DNA of 5,582 nucleotides from Nitrospinaceae bacterium (lineage in GTDB: Bacteria > Nitrospinota > Nitrospinia > Nitrospinales > VA-1). Location of the stretch: contig JAJDBA010000179.1 of NCBI GenBank assembly GCA_029261675.1, positions 1-5,582 of the forward strand. Reading direction: 5' to 3'. Shown one piece after another: positions 1 to 5,582 of this stretch; the first letter of the stretch is position 1; each line of letters opens with the position of its first letter. The notes below the pieces were generated by a model that did no database searches, was not told the DNA's origin, and saw only the letters and a program-made list of their open reading frames with translations. Made by a program: the position numbers and the translations under genes.

Positions 1-75
1 TTAAGTAGGGAACCAGTTCGACTTATAGGGGTGGAAAAAACTTTTACCACTCTTTTCAACGCTCAGGAGATTTAA
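1..75 (+). CDS. possible C-terminal tail of an upstream gene (partial)
   Basis: Frame 1 is open from the window edge to a TAA at 73-75, giving 24 residues that end FNAQEI. The other two plus-strand frames have stops within the first eight bases. If real, this gene ends one base before the GTG of arsM, which is typical operon spacing. The stretch is short enough to be open by chance and no family is recognisable from it, so it may equally be the 5' untranslated leader of arsM. Confidence 0.2.
   Translation, partial: LSREPVRLIGVEKTFTTLFNAQEI
31..50. promoter_or_regulatory. imperfect palindrome upstream of arsM
   Basis: GTGG at 31-34 is complementary to CCAC at 47-50. After one A-A mismatch a further four A-T pairs continue inward. 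In RNA the stem could extend outward by a few pairs, including G-U wobbles. It lies 26 bases before the arsM start, so it could be an operator or leader hairpin for arsenic-responsive control. It does not resemble a classical ArsR operator I can recognise, and it may lie inside the tail of an upstream gene. Function is inferred only from position. Confidence 0.2.
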
Positions 76-79
76 TGTG
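65..79 (+). promoter_or_regulatory. ribosome binding site and GTG start of arsM
   Basis: AGGAGA at 65-70 is followed six bases later by the GTG at 77-79. An ATG at 75-77 overlaps this GTG in another frame but is followed at once by TGA, so it cannot start a protein. The next in-frame ATG (codon 36) would remove the N-terminal cysteines typical of ArsM, so the GTG start is the right one. Confidence 0.75.
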
Positions 80-1132
80 AAGACCAGTACCGAAATTCGT
101 GAGGACGTTCAAGAATACTACGGCAAAATTCTTAAAACTAAAAACGATCTACAAACCAGCGCCTGTTGTGCCGCAGACTCAATGCCAGCATACCTCAGGC
201 CCTTTTTAAAAAATATACATGAAGAAGTGCAATCCCGTTTCTACGGATGCGCCTCTACCTTTCCATCCGCACTAACTGGAAAAACTGTGGTCGATCTGGG
301 CTGTGGGTCAGGACGTGATTGCTACCTTCTCGCACAAGTAGTTGGCCCAGATGGATTGGTCATCGGCATAGACATGACAGACGAACAACTTGCCGTGGCA
401 AGAAAACACATCCCCTTTCACACCAGCAAATTCAATTTAGATAAACCTAATGTGGATTTTCGTAAGGGGTGGATTGAAGATCTCTCTACTGCCAACCTTG
501 GAGATAACTCTGTCGATGTGATCATCTCCAACTGTGTTGTCAATCTTTCGCCTGATAAGGAAAGTGTTTTCCGTGAAATTTTTAGAGTGCTAAAGCCTGG
601 CGGAGAACTTTACCTATCCGACGTTTTCGCTGGTCGGCGCGTTCCTGAACCACTCACTACAGACCCGGTTTTACTGGGAGAATGTCTTGGAGGTGCCCTA
701 TATATAGAAGACTTTCGACGTATGCTTGCTAAAGTCGGTTGCCTCGATTATCGGGCCGTCTCGAAAACCCCCATCACCTTGAACAATCAAGATATCCAGC
801 GCAAAGCAGGTATGATTGATTTCTATTCCATGACCGTGCGAACTTTTAAATCTGACTTTGAAGATATCTGCGAAAATTTTGGTCATGTCGCTTACTACAA
901 TGGAACGATTCCCGAATTTCCGCACGGGTTCACTCTGGACGACCATCATTATTTCCAGACCGGCATTCCTGTTCCAGTATGTGGAAACACCTACAAAATG
1001 CTTAGCGAATCTCGATTCGGTGACCATTTCAAAATGACCGGAGACTTCACAACTCATTATGGTCCATTTGATTGCAGTGTTGCGCCGGCGCAAGAAGGCA
1101 TCCCCGCTAACGGAAATGGGGCTTGCTGTTAG
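77..1132 (+). CDS. arsM: arsenite S-adenosylmethionine methyltransferase (ArsM)
   Basis: This cytoplasmic enzyme transfers methyl groups from S-adenosylmethionine to trivalent arsenic, giving methylated and partly volatile arsenicals; it serves in detoxification. The 351-residue length is normal for the family. Visible features in order: an N-terminal REDVQEYYG segment and the cysteine pair C30-C31; C58 in YGCAS; a class I Rossmann SAM site DLGCGSGRD (73-81) with the acidic residue D99 in GIDMT; C153 in SNCVVNLSP; C203 in GECLGGALY; then an ArsM-type C-terminal region. C30/31, C58, C153 and C203 match the order of the four conserved cysteines known in the family, and the 50-residue gap between the last two equals that in the algal enzyme. 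The protein ends in Cys-Cys. Start is GTG with a good ribosome-binding site. A small CxxC protein follows on the same strand. No arsR, arsC or arsenite pump is seen in the window. Confidence 0.95.
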   Translation: MKTSTEIREDVQEYYGKILKTKNDLQTSACCAADSMPAYLRPFLKNIHEEVQSRFYGCASTFPSALTGKTVVDLGCGSGRDCYLLAQVVGPDGLVIGIDMTDEQLAVARKHIPFHTSKFNLDKPNVDFRKGWIEDLSTANLGDNSVDVIISNCVVNLSPDKESVFREIFRVLKPGGELYLSDVFAGRRVPEPLTTDPVLLGECLGGALYIEDFRRMLAKVGCLDYRAVSKTPITLNNQDIQRKAGMIDFYSMTVRTFKSDFEDICENFGHVAYYNGTIPEFPHGFTLDDHHYFQTGIPVPVCGNTYKMLSESRFGDHFKMTGDFTTHYGPFDCSVAPAQEGIPANGNGACC

Positions 1133-1173
1133 CCGTATTTAACAAGACATCTCATCGAATTAGCAACACCCTG

Positions 1174-1179
1174 TATAAT
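1174..1179 (+). promoter_or_regulatory. possible -10 element before the small CxxC gene
   Basis: A perfect TATAAT lies 23 bases before the start codon at 1203, in the 70-base gap after arsM. No convincing -35 hexamer is found 16-18 bases upstream. It could let the downstream gene be transcribed separately from arsM, but an isolated match in an A/T-rich gap is weak evidence. Confidence 0.3.
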
Positions 1180-1202
1180 ATTCTGACTTTAAAGAGGGTG
1201 GA

Positions 1203-1478
1203 ATGGCTAGCCGACATCTAGATATTGCTTGCGGGAAATGCGGCACATTTATTGTGCGCTATCGAAAGGAAGGATCTGGTCAACTGATTCGGCTCTATCT
1301 GGACAAAGTACTGCAACCGAAATCTTTAGCAGCTCTTAAATCAAGCGGCAGAAAAGCAAATCTTCCTGTATTAGCCTGCCCAGAGTGTGACCTTCATGTC
1401 GGGCATCCCATGGAACATGAAGGAAACCGTCTTGCTTACCGCATGATTAAAGGTTCGTTTAAAAAATCCAACAACTAA
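1203..1478 (+). CDS. small hypothetical protein with paired CxxC motifs (zinc-ribbon-like)
   Basis: This 91-residue protein has no function I can name. It carries CGKC at 10-13 and CPEC at 59-62, with H65 and H68 just after, a layout that suits one structural zinc site in a zinc-ribbon-like fold. The rest is basic and hydrophilic (RYRKEGSGQLIRLYLDK, a lysine-rich C-terminus), with no signal peptide or membrane segment, so it should be cytoplasmic. The ATG start is preceded by GAGG at 1194-1197 with five-base spacing. It follows arsM by 70 bases on the same strand, so co-transcription is possible, yet a TATAAT lies in the gap. The cysteines could also bind arsenite, but nothing beyond position supports that. 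Confidence 0.8.
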   Translation: MASRHLDIACGKCGTFIVRYRKEGSGQLIRLYLDKVLQPKSLAALKSSGRKANLPVLACPECDLHVGHPMEHEGNRLAYRMIKGSFKKSNN

Positions 1479-1491
1479 ACCAGACTTATCA

Positions 1492-1507
1492 CCTGAAAAA
1501 AATCAGG
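1492..1507. terminator. weak hairpin between convergent genes
   Basis: CCTGA (1492-1496) and TCAGG (1503-1507) form a five-pair stem around a loop of six A (plus strand) or six T (minus strand). It sits at the meeting point of the two convergent transcription units and overlaps the TGA of the reductase gene. The stem is short and no T-run follows it on either strand, so a terminator role is only suggested by location. Confidence 0.2.
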
Positions 1508-2768
1508 CATCTAGAGTGAGATCACCTTTGGGCACTGCAATACAAGCTAGGCATGACCCTGCCTCGGGGAGGGATCCCGGTTCTCCTACATAAGTCACCT
1601 CGCCACTTTTTATCGCCGTCAAACAGGTACCACAGTTTCCAGCTCGACATCCAGAGTCCAGAGGAATACCATTTTTTTCAGCAAATTCCAGCAGTGAGGT
1701 TAAGTTTGGATTCCAAGGAAGAGTTTTTCCGGACTTTGTAAAACGTATATCAATTTTGGGGGCATCTTCCTGTTTAGAATCCACTGTGCATTTTTTAACC
1801 GTTGCAGGGCCAAAGGCCTCAAAATGGATACTGGTTTTTGGTACCCCCCAACTCGCTAGTCCCGTACGTAAATCTTTAACCATCGGAGGTGGCGCGCAGA
1901 TATAAAATTCATAATTATTAGAGGGAAGCAGTGTCTTCAAATTCTCAACAGTAACCCTTCCCTCAACATGGTAATCATCCCCTTTAAGATCCATTTCACC
2001 AGGGCGACTGTAAAAAATATTCAAATTCACATTCGAATTTTCTCTTGCAACCTTTTCAAGATGTTCCTTCATCACATGTTCTGTTTTGTCTCGAACTCCC
2101 AGACAAAACCATATCTCTCTTTGCGAATCTATTTCAACCAGAGCATTCAACATACTGAGAACCGGCGTGATACCCACACCCCCAGAAAGCAATACCACAG
2201 GTCTTTTTTCGTTCATGTTTAAATAGAAATGCCCGCTTGGAGCCTTAACATCGACAATATCATGCTCATTCAAGGAGTCATGAAAATAACTAGACACCAA
2301 ACCAGGGGGGGCACTCGGCTCATCTCGCGGAGCAGGAACCTTCTTGATGGAAACTCGATAGCGGTCGGGATGATAAGGGCTGTCTGATAAAGAATAGCAA
2401 CGGATAACAGGCTGCGTTTGACCGGGAATATGAAACTGGAAAGTCAGAAACTGCCCCGGTAAAAATCCGGGAAGAGGTTTACCATCATGAGGAGCCAGAT
2501 AAAACGAAGTAATATCTTTTGTTTCTTTTTCTTTCGTAATAATACGGAATTTCCGAAATCCATTCCAAGACAACTTTGCCCTCTCACTCTCGAGCCGCTT
2601 TTCATCGATGATTTGATCAACACGAACCTTTAACAACTCTCCTTCCAGATCGGCTCTTTTCTGGTTTATAGCTAGAGCACGAGAACTATTTGCAATGAGA
2701 ATCAGCACATACGCCACGAGGCTCAATAAGAATACCAATGCAATAAAACTGATAGCGATGTTCAGCAA
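1503..2768 (-). CDS. membrane-anchored FAD/NAD(P)H oxidoreductase with C-terminal 2Fe-2S domain
   Basis: A 421-residue ferredoxin-NADP reductase-family protein expected to pass electrons between NAD(P)H, FAD and an iron-sulfur cluster. Layout: one N-terminal membrane helix (about 3-27) followed by a basic, probably coiled linker (30-66), which suggests that the rest is cytoplasmic; an FAD domain with RCYS (123-126); a nucleotide domain with GGVGITP (196-202) and CAPPPMV (291-297); and a plant-type 2Fe-2S domain with CRAGNCGTC (C374, C379, C382) and a fourth ligand, most likely C409 in SCLACIA. The iron-sulfur domain is C-terminal, unlike NqrF where it precedes the FAD domain; the reductase part recalls flavohaemoglobin and phthalate/vanillate-type reductases. 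The start is TTG behind AAAGGAGGGG. It is the last gene of the minus-strand cluster, 30 bases after the decahaem cytochrome, so it is the likely cytoplasmic electron entry or exit point of that system. Confidence 0.88.
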   Translation of the reverse strand: MLNIAISFIALVFLLSLVAYVLILIANSSRALAINQKRADLEGELLKVRVDQIIDEKRLESERAKLSWNGFRKFRIITKEKETKDITSFYLAPHDGKPLPGFLPGQFLTFQFHIPGQTQPVIRCYSLSDSPYHPDRYRVSIKKVPAPRDEPSAPPGLVSSYFHDSLNEHDIVDVKAPSGHFYLNMNEKRPVVLLSGGVGITPVLSMLNALVEIDSQREIWFCLGVRDKTEHVMKEHLEKVARENSNVNLNIFYSRPGEMDLKGDDYHVEGRVTVENLKTLLPSNNYEFYICAPPPMVKDLRTGLASWGVPKTSIHFEAFGPATVKKCTVDSKQEDAPKIDIRFTKSGKTLPWNPNLTSLLEFAEKNGIPLDSGCRAGNCGTCLTAIKSGEVTYVGEPGSLPEAGSCLACIAVPKGDLTLDA

Positions 2769-2780
2769 AACCCCTCCTTT
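2766..2780 (-). promoter_or_regulatory. strong ribosome binding site with TTG start of the reductase
   Basis: On the minus strand AAAGGAGGGG (2780-2771) precedes TTG (2768-2766). GGAGG ends four bases before the TTG, slightly close. No in-frame ATG occurs in the first 70 codons and later starts would lose the membrane helix, so TTG is the best choice. A very strong ribosome-binding site with a weak start codon may balance the expression of this gene against the cytochrome upstream. Confidence 0.65.
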
Positions 2781-2801
2781 AAGACAGCTCGATCCGTCTT
2801 A
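2780..2801 (-). other. small hairpin between cytochrome and reductase genes
   Basis: TAAGAC (2780-2785, plus strand) and GTCTTA (2796-2801) are perfect inverted repeats with a ten-base loop. In the minus-strand message the stem starts in the stop codon of the decahaem gene and ends just before the ribosome-binding site of the reductase. It could stabilise or mark a processing point of the message; no T-run follows, so it is not a normal terminator. It may be chance. Confidence 0.25.
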
Positions 2802-4691
2802 CTTATCATTTTTAATTTCCGGCATTTGTCTTTTAGCAGAAACCATTTTCTTTTTAAAACCAGGATTGAGGTGATAAACGTGGCAACTTTGACAGTCCTG
2901 ATTGATCTGCGATTCTGTATGACATTGGACACAGGTCTGCCTTTTAATTGATGAAAAATTACTAGACCACTTCGATGCATCAAAACCTTTAAATGAACTC
3001 ATATATTCAGCCTTGGCATCTAAAATATGGCAATTAGAGCAAGAACTTTTATTACCCATAATTTCTATATGACTGGTATGAGAATAATCAGAATGTGGCC
3101 TGTCATTTGCCTCTTTATACTTCCATTCAATGCCCAACTTCTTTTTACCATCGGTGGTTGTGGTTTCACTTACAGCATGACATTTTACGCACCCACCAAC
3201 ACCATACTTGGGAGATATCATCTGATCCCGCATGGCAATGGCCCGAGCCATTTTATCTTCATCATCCTGACTCGTTGAAACCGCCAAAGCAAATTCGACC
3301 CAGCTTTTTGCTACCGGGTCCCGATGTCCCATCGGCTTATAGCGAATCTCCAACATATCAGCATACCAACCACCAAACTTGGCCTCCGCCGGTGATTCAT
3401 ATTCCAAATTCAATCCCCAAGAGCAAGCAGCACGTTTGAGAACTTCCGGATTCAACCCCTCCAAAAGTTGATCCGCCATCGGCTTTTCGGTTTGTGAGTT
3501 GACCATATCTTCTATAGAAGAATGGCTCTCTTCTGCCATGGAAAAAATTAGTTCCTGCAAAGGTTGATCATAAGTTTCGGGGTCATCTTCCGGCACATTC
3601 AATAGAAATGCGCTGACCAGCGCTGGCATTTCGGTAGAAACACTAAGAAATTCTTCATCCGACTTTTCTTCTGCGAGAGAGTTGCAAGCTTGAACCAGCG
3701 CATCCCGGTCAATCAAATCATTAACAAGTTCAGGAAGACGAACCAACACGAGGTCTTTCTTTGTAATCTGAGATCCATGGCAGTCGACACAAATAGTTTC
3801 GTAGGCTTGAGGTCGTACTTCCCTGTCTGAAAGAGTTACTTTATGACAACCAATGCAAGACGTGGGTGCTTTCTCTGTAAATTTCGGATTTTCAAAATGC
3901 TTTTTCAAATGCGAGCCATGATCAAACTTGATCGCATTACGTTCAAAGTAAGGATATCGATCAGGGAATTCAGGGTGGCCTCGCGAAAAACTTTCAAACT
4001 TGTTTTTATGACAAGTATTGCATTGCTCGCTGGTAGATTGGCGGGTGCTCATTTTTTCCCCACTGTGTTCCCTGTGGCACATGATGCACTCCGTTTTCCT
4101 GACTTCTCGGTCTTTCGCCAGATCATTATTATGCGCCATAGAATCTGGCCCACCAAAAGAATGGCAGTTAACACAACGCTCTGAAATATCCAATTGAGTG
4201 AATACAGCTTTTACCCAGCCAGCAGGCCCCTGTCCGTAGACCGCATGACAGGATGAACAACCTTCTGTAAACTTTTTATGCGCTTTGGACAAGGGTCCCG
4301 CATCGGAAATACTGACAAATCCGCTGCCTCCATCAGGATTCAAAGCCTGCGAAGAAGCCAAAAGAGCAACAATAGCGACTACCGCTAAAAAAGCAATTCG
4401 CCCACGAATAACGCGCAAAGTTTTTCTTGGAGCACAAGGCGGTCTTTGCCATGAGCATTCGCCTCGAGGACCGGGACCCTCTGCACATGCACCTCCAAAC
4501 CGCTTGTCTCTGCGGCATAGCCAACGATCTTTTTTAAAGAACGGTTCACAATCTTGGGTACCCCCACAACTTCCATCTATTTTTGGTCCGTTATTACAGG
4601 GAGTTCGCCACAAAGCACCGCGTCCACACCGATAAGGAAAATTCGGGCGTTCATAGCGACTTTGGTCGTGATTAAATTTATCTGTATCCAT
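2799..4691 (-). CDS. membrane-anchored decahaem c-type cytochrome with Cys-rich N-terminal domain
   Basis: A 630-residue electron carrier with ten CxxCH haem sites, starting at residues 145, 173, 202, 224, 279, 301, 501, 551, 587 and 600. Several free histidines (H138, H209, H239, H258, H261, H265, H533, H538, H541, H607) could serve as distal ligands. Layout: a 90-residue N-terminal domain with eight cysteines and no haem motif; a basic stretch RKTLRVIRGR; one membrane helix (about 98-115); a six-haem block (145-305); a haem-free, acidic, mostly helical-looking linker (306-500); and a four-haem block (501-604). Basic residues before the helix put the N-terminus in the cytoplasm and the haems in the periplasm. 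Cleavage after the helix (SSQA) is possible but the long N-terminus is unlike a signal peptide. The ATG abuts the stop of the cytochrome b-like gene (TAAATG) with no clear ribosome-binding site, so translation is probably coupled. It likely takes electrons from, or gives them to, that membrane partner. It is not a recognisable MtrA, NrfA or NapC. Confidence 0.9.
   Translation of the reverse strand: MDTDKFNHDQSRYERPNFPYRCGRGALWRTPCNNGPKIDGSCGGTQDCEPFFKKDRWLCRRDKRFGGACAEGPGPRGECSWQRPPCAPRKTLRVIRGRIAFLAVVAIVALLASSQALNPDGGSGFVSISDAGPLSKAHKKFTEGCSSCHAVYGQGPAGWVKAVFTQLDISERCVNCHSFGGPDSMAHNNDLAKDREVRKTECIMCHREHSGEKMSTRQSTSEQCNTCHKNKFESFSRGHPEFPDRYPYFERNAIKFDHGSHLKKHFENPKFTEKAPTSCIGCHKVTLSDREVRPQAYETICVDCHGSQITKKDLVLVRLPELVNDLIDRDALVQACNSLAEEKSDEEFLSVSTEMPALVSAFLLNVPEDDPETYDQPLQELIFSMAEESHSSIEDMVNSQTEKPMADQLLEGLNPEVLKRAACSWGLNLEYESPAEAKFGGWYADMLEIRYKPMGHRDPVAKSWVEFALAVSTSQDDEDKMARAIAMRDQMISPKYGVGGCVKCHAVSETTTTDGKKKLGIEWKYKEANDRPHSDYSHTSHIEIMGNKSSCSNCHILDAKAEYMSSFKGFDASKWSSNFSSIKRQTCVQCHTESQINQDCQSCHVYHLNPGFKKKMVSAKRQMPEIKNDK
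4434..4628 (-). repeat. tandem four-cysteine repeat inside the decahaem cytochrome
   Basis: Residues 22-48 (bases 4548-4628) have C-x9-C-x9-C-x5-C, and residues 59-86 (4434-4517) have C-x9-C-x9-C-x6-C. Both halves share a G-P...G step between the second and third cysteine (NNGPKIDGSC and AEGPGPRGEC). The two halves look like an old internal duplication, each with four ligands, enough for one metal or iron-sulfur site. It lies before the membrane helix, so probably in the cytoplasm. The metal content is inferred, not shown. Confidence 0.65.
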
Positions 4692-5498
4692 TTAATTAAA
4701 AAATACCTGAATAACAATTAAATGCCAGATCACCATTGTCATTACAGCTGCAGCCAAAGGCACATGAACTAGAAGCCATTTTTTCAGCATGGTCTGTAAA
4801 GAATAATGAAAGTCTATTTTTCTTTTAGTTTCTGCTAGAACATAAATTTGATCCAGATAAACCCGTTCCGCTTCATTTAAAAATCGTTCTAGAACAGAGC
4901 ATTGCCGCATAACCCAAGTCTGTGCGTTTTGTCCGCCAAAAATATTATTAATAATAAATCGTGGACGCTGAAAAAACCATCCCAGCGTTTCAAAATAATG
5001 TTGTGCGAGCGTATCACTTCCTGTTTTTTCTGTACATTCCAACACCAAGTTTTCGGCCTTGTTTCTTATCTCCGCAAGGTCCCGTGGAATACGCTCATAA
5101 ATACATTCAAGACCAACGCGGGTTAAAAGATTCGGATAAACCTTTTCCATGATCAATCCCAAAATTCCGGATAAAGTCGTACCATAAAAAAGCACCGCGA
5201 GGATCTGGACATACAATCCTTTTGGCCACAAAACATCTGCGTGCAACCAAAACAAAAACAAAGCCAGAAAACCCGCCACCGAATGCAGAAGAAACCACTT
5301 ATGCGCAGGCCATAGTGGAAGGAAAGGCAAACGCTTGCGCACATTAAACATGCACAAAACAAAAATAACGAAGAACAATGCTCCGCCACTGATAAACTCA
5401 GGATAATTGAGGGAACTGTCGACCTGCAAAGTCCAAAACCAAACCAAAACAAAAAAAAGGGTAGCAGTAGCTATGTATCCCCACACTCTTTTCATCAT
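4692..5498 (-). CDS. predicted transmembrane dihaem cytochrome b-like protein
   Basis: A 268-residue inner-membrane protein with about five helices: 5-24, 36-52, 68-87, 95-117 and 243-265. Helix 3 holds H72 and H86 and helix 5 holds H245 and H259; both pairs are exactly 14 residues apart. This is the arrangement expected for two b-haems stacked across the membrane, H72/H245 near the inside and H86/H259 near the outside by the positive-inside rule (MMKR and NVRKR inside). H231 lies another 14 residues before H245. A hydrophilic loop of about 124 residues (118-241) between helices 4 and 5 should be cytoplasmic and may dock the reductase. I do not recognise the family by name. Two ATG codons stand in tandem; GGAGG (5506-5502) lies three bases from the first and six from the second, so residue 2 may be the true start. 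It overlaps the gene before it by ATGA and abuts the decahaem gene, suggesting a joint complex. Confidence 0.75.
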   Translation of the reverse strand: MMKRVWGYIATATLFFVLVWFWTLQVDSSLNYPEFISGGALFFVIFVLCMFNVRKRLPFLPLWPAHKWFLLHSVAGFLALFLFWLHADVLWPKGLYVQILAVLFYGTTLSGILGLIMEKVYPNLLTRVGLECIYERIPRDLAEIRNKAENLVLECTEKTGSDTLAQHYFETLGWFFQRPRFIINNIFGGQNAQTWVMRQCSVLERFLNEAERVYLDQIYVLAETKRKIDFHYSLQTMLKKWLLVHVPLAAAVMTMVIWHLIVIQVFFN

Positions 5499-5582
5499 TG
5501 CCCTCCTACACCCTCACCAGTCCAAGTTACGTCTCTAAAATCAACTCTCTTTAAAGCCTCATGAGGGCAGGCAAAAGCACAC
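5495..5582 (-). CDS. 4Fe-4S ferredoxin-type protein, C-terminal end (partial)
   Basis: The last 28 codons of a gene that runs off the right edge. The visible protein begins CAFACPHEAL and ends GEGVGGQ. Cys-x3-Cys-Pro is the second half of a CxxCxxCxxxCP motif, the signature of a bacterial-type 4Fe-4S cluster, and the following HEAL step is usual in such domains. Its TGA (5497-5495) overlaps the ATG of the cytochrome b-like gene in an ATGA junction, so the two are translationally coupled and belong to the same operon. The rest of the protein, including any other domains, is outside the window. Confidence 0.7.
   Translation of the reverse strand, partial: CAFACPHEALKRVDFRDVTWTGEGVGGQ

Noticed and set aside
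698..1093. 131-codon open frame antisense to arsM
   Set aside because: It lies wholly inside the well-supported arsM gene, has no recognisable domain, and is a shadow frame.
1106..1133. inverted repeat GCTAAC...GTTAGC over the arsM stop codon as a terminator
   Set aside because: The stem is only six pairs with a 16-base loop and is not followed by a T-run, so an intrinsic terminator is not supported.
1503..2768. NqrF subunit of the sodium-pumping NADH:quinone reductase
   Set aside because: The 2Fe-2S domain is at the wrong end and no other nqr genes are adjacent.
3027..3439. overlapping plus-strand open frames within the decahaem gene
   Set aside because: They are antisense to a gene with ten in-frame CxxCH motifs and translate to low-complexity His/Pro-rich sequence typical of shadow frames.
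4285..4635. 116-codon plus-strand open frame opposite the Cys-rich domain
   Set aside because: The minus-strand frame has regular cysteine spacing and continues into a membrane helix and haem domain, so the opposite frame is a by-product of composition.
2799..4691. MtrA/DmsE-type decahaem cytochrome of an outer-membrane conduit
   Set aside because: Although there are ten haems, the protein is about twice the length, has a cytoplasmic Cys-rich domain and a haem-free middle, and no porin gene is seen beside it.
1..5582. CRISPR arrays, tRNA or rRNA genes, insertion sequences
   Set aside because: No direct-repeat array, tRNA-like fold, rRNA stretch or transposase was seen on reading both strands, and almost the whole window is explained by coding genes.

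Overview
This window is a bacterial chromosome fragment of moderately low G+C (by eye in the mid-40s percent), with compact genes and Shine-Dalgarno-led starts. Covalent c-type haem motifs behind a membrane segment point to a Gram-negative, respiring organism. The sequence alone does not fix the lineage. An arsenic methyltransferase plus a membrane-linked multihaem redox module would suit a proteobacterium or another respiratory/chemolithotrophic phylum, but that is a guess.

Left part, plus strand (1-1478): a complete arsenite S-adenosylmethionine methyltransferase gene (arsM, 77-1132, GTG start) is followed after 70 bases by a small CxxC...CxxC protein of unknown function (1203-1478). A short open frame at 1-75 ends one base before the arsM start and may be the tail of an upstream gene.

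Right part, minus strand (1503-5582): four tightly packed genes read leftwards from the right edge. They are the last 28 codons of a 4Fe-4S ferredoxin-type protein (cut by the window edge), a five-helix membrane protein with two His pairs laid out like a transmembrane dihaem cytochrome b, a 630-residue decahaem cytochrome c with an unusual N-terminal eight-cysteine domain, and a membrane-anchored FAD/NAD(P)H reductase ending in a plant-type 2Fe-2S domain. Junctions are a 4-base ATGA overlap, a directly abutting TAAATG, and a 30-base gap with a strong ribosome-binding site, so they look like one operon.

Together the minus-strand genes give every step of a plausible electron wire across the inner membrane: NAD(P)H - FAD - 2Fe-2S - haem b (inner) - haem b (outer) - ten c-haems in the periplasm. 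The 4Fe-4S protein and the cysteine-rich N-terminus of the cytochrome are further possible cytoplasmic redox or metal sites. The direction of flow and the terminal partner cannot be read from the sequence. The two gene groups converge at about 1479-1502 and are unlikely to be co-regulated. No RNA genes, insertion sequences, CRISPR arrays or origins were seen.
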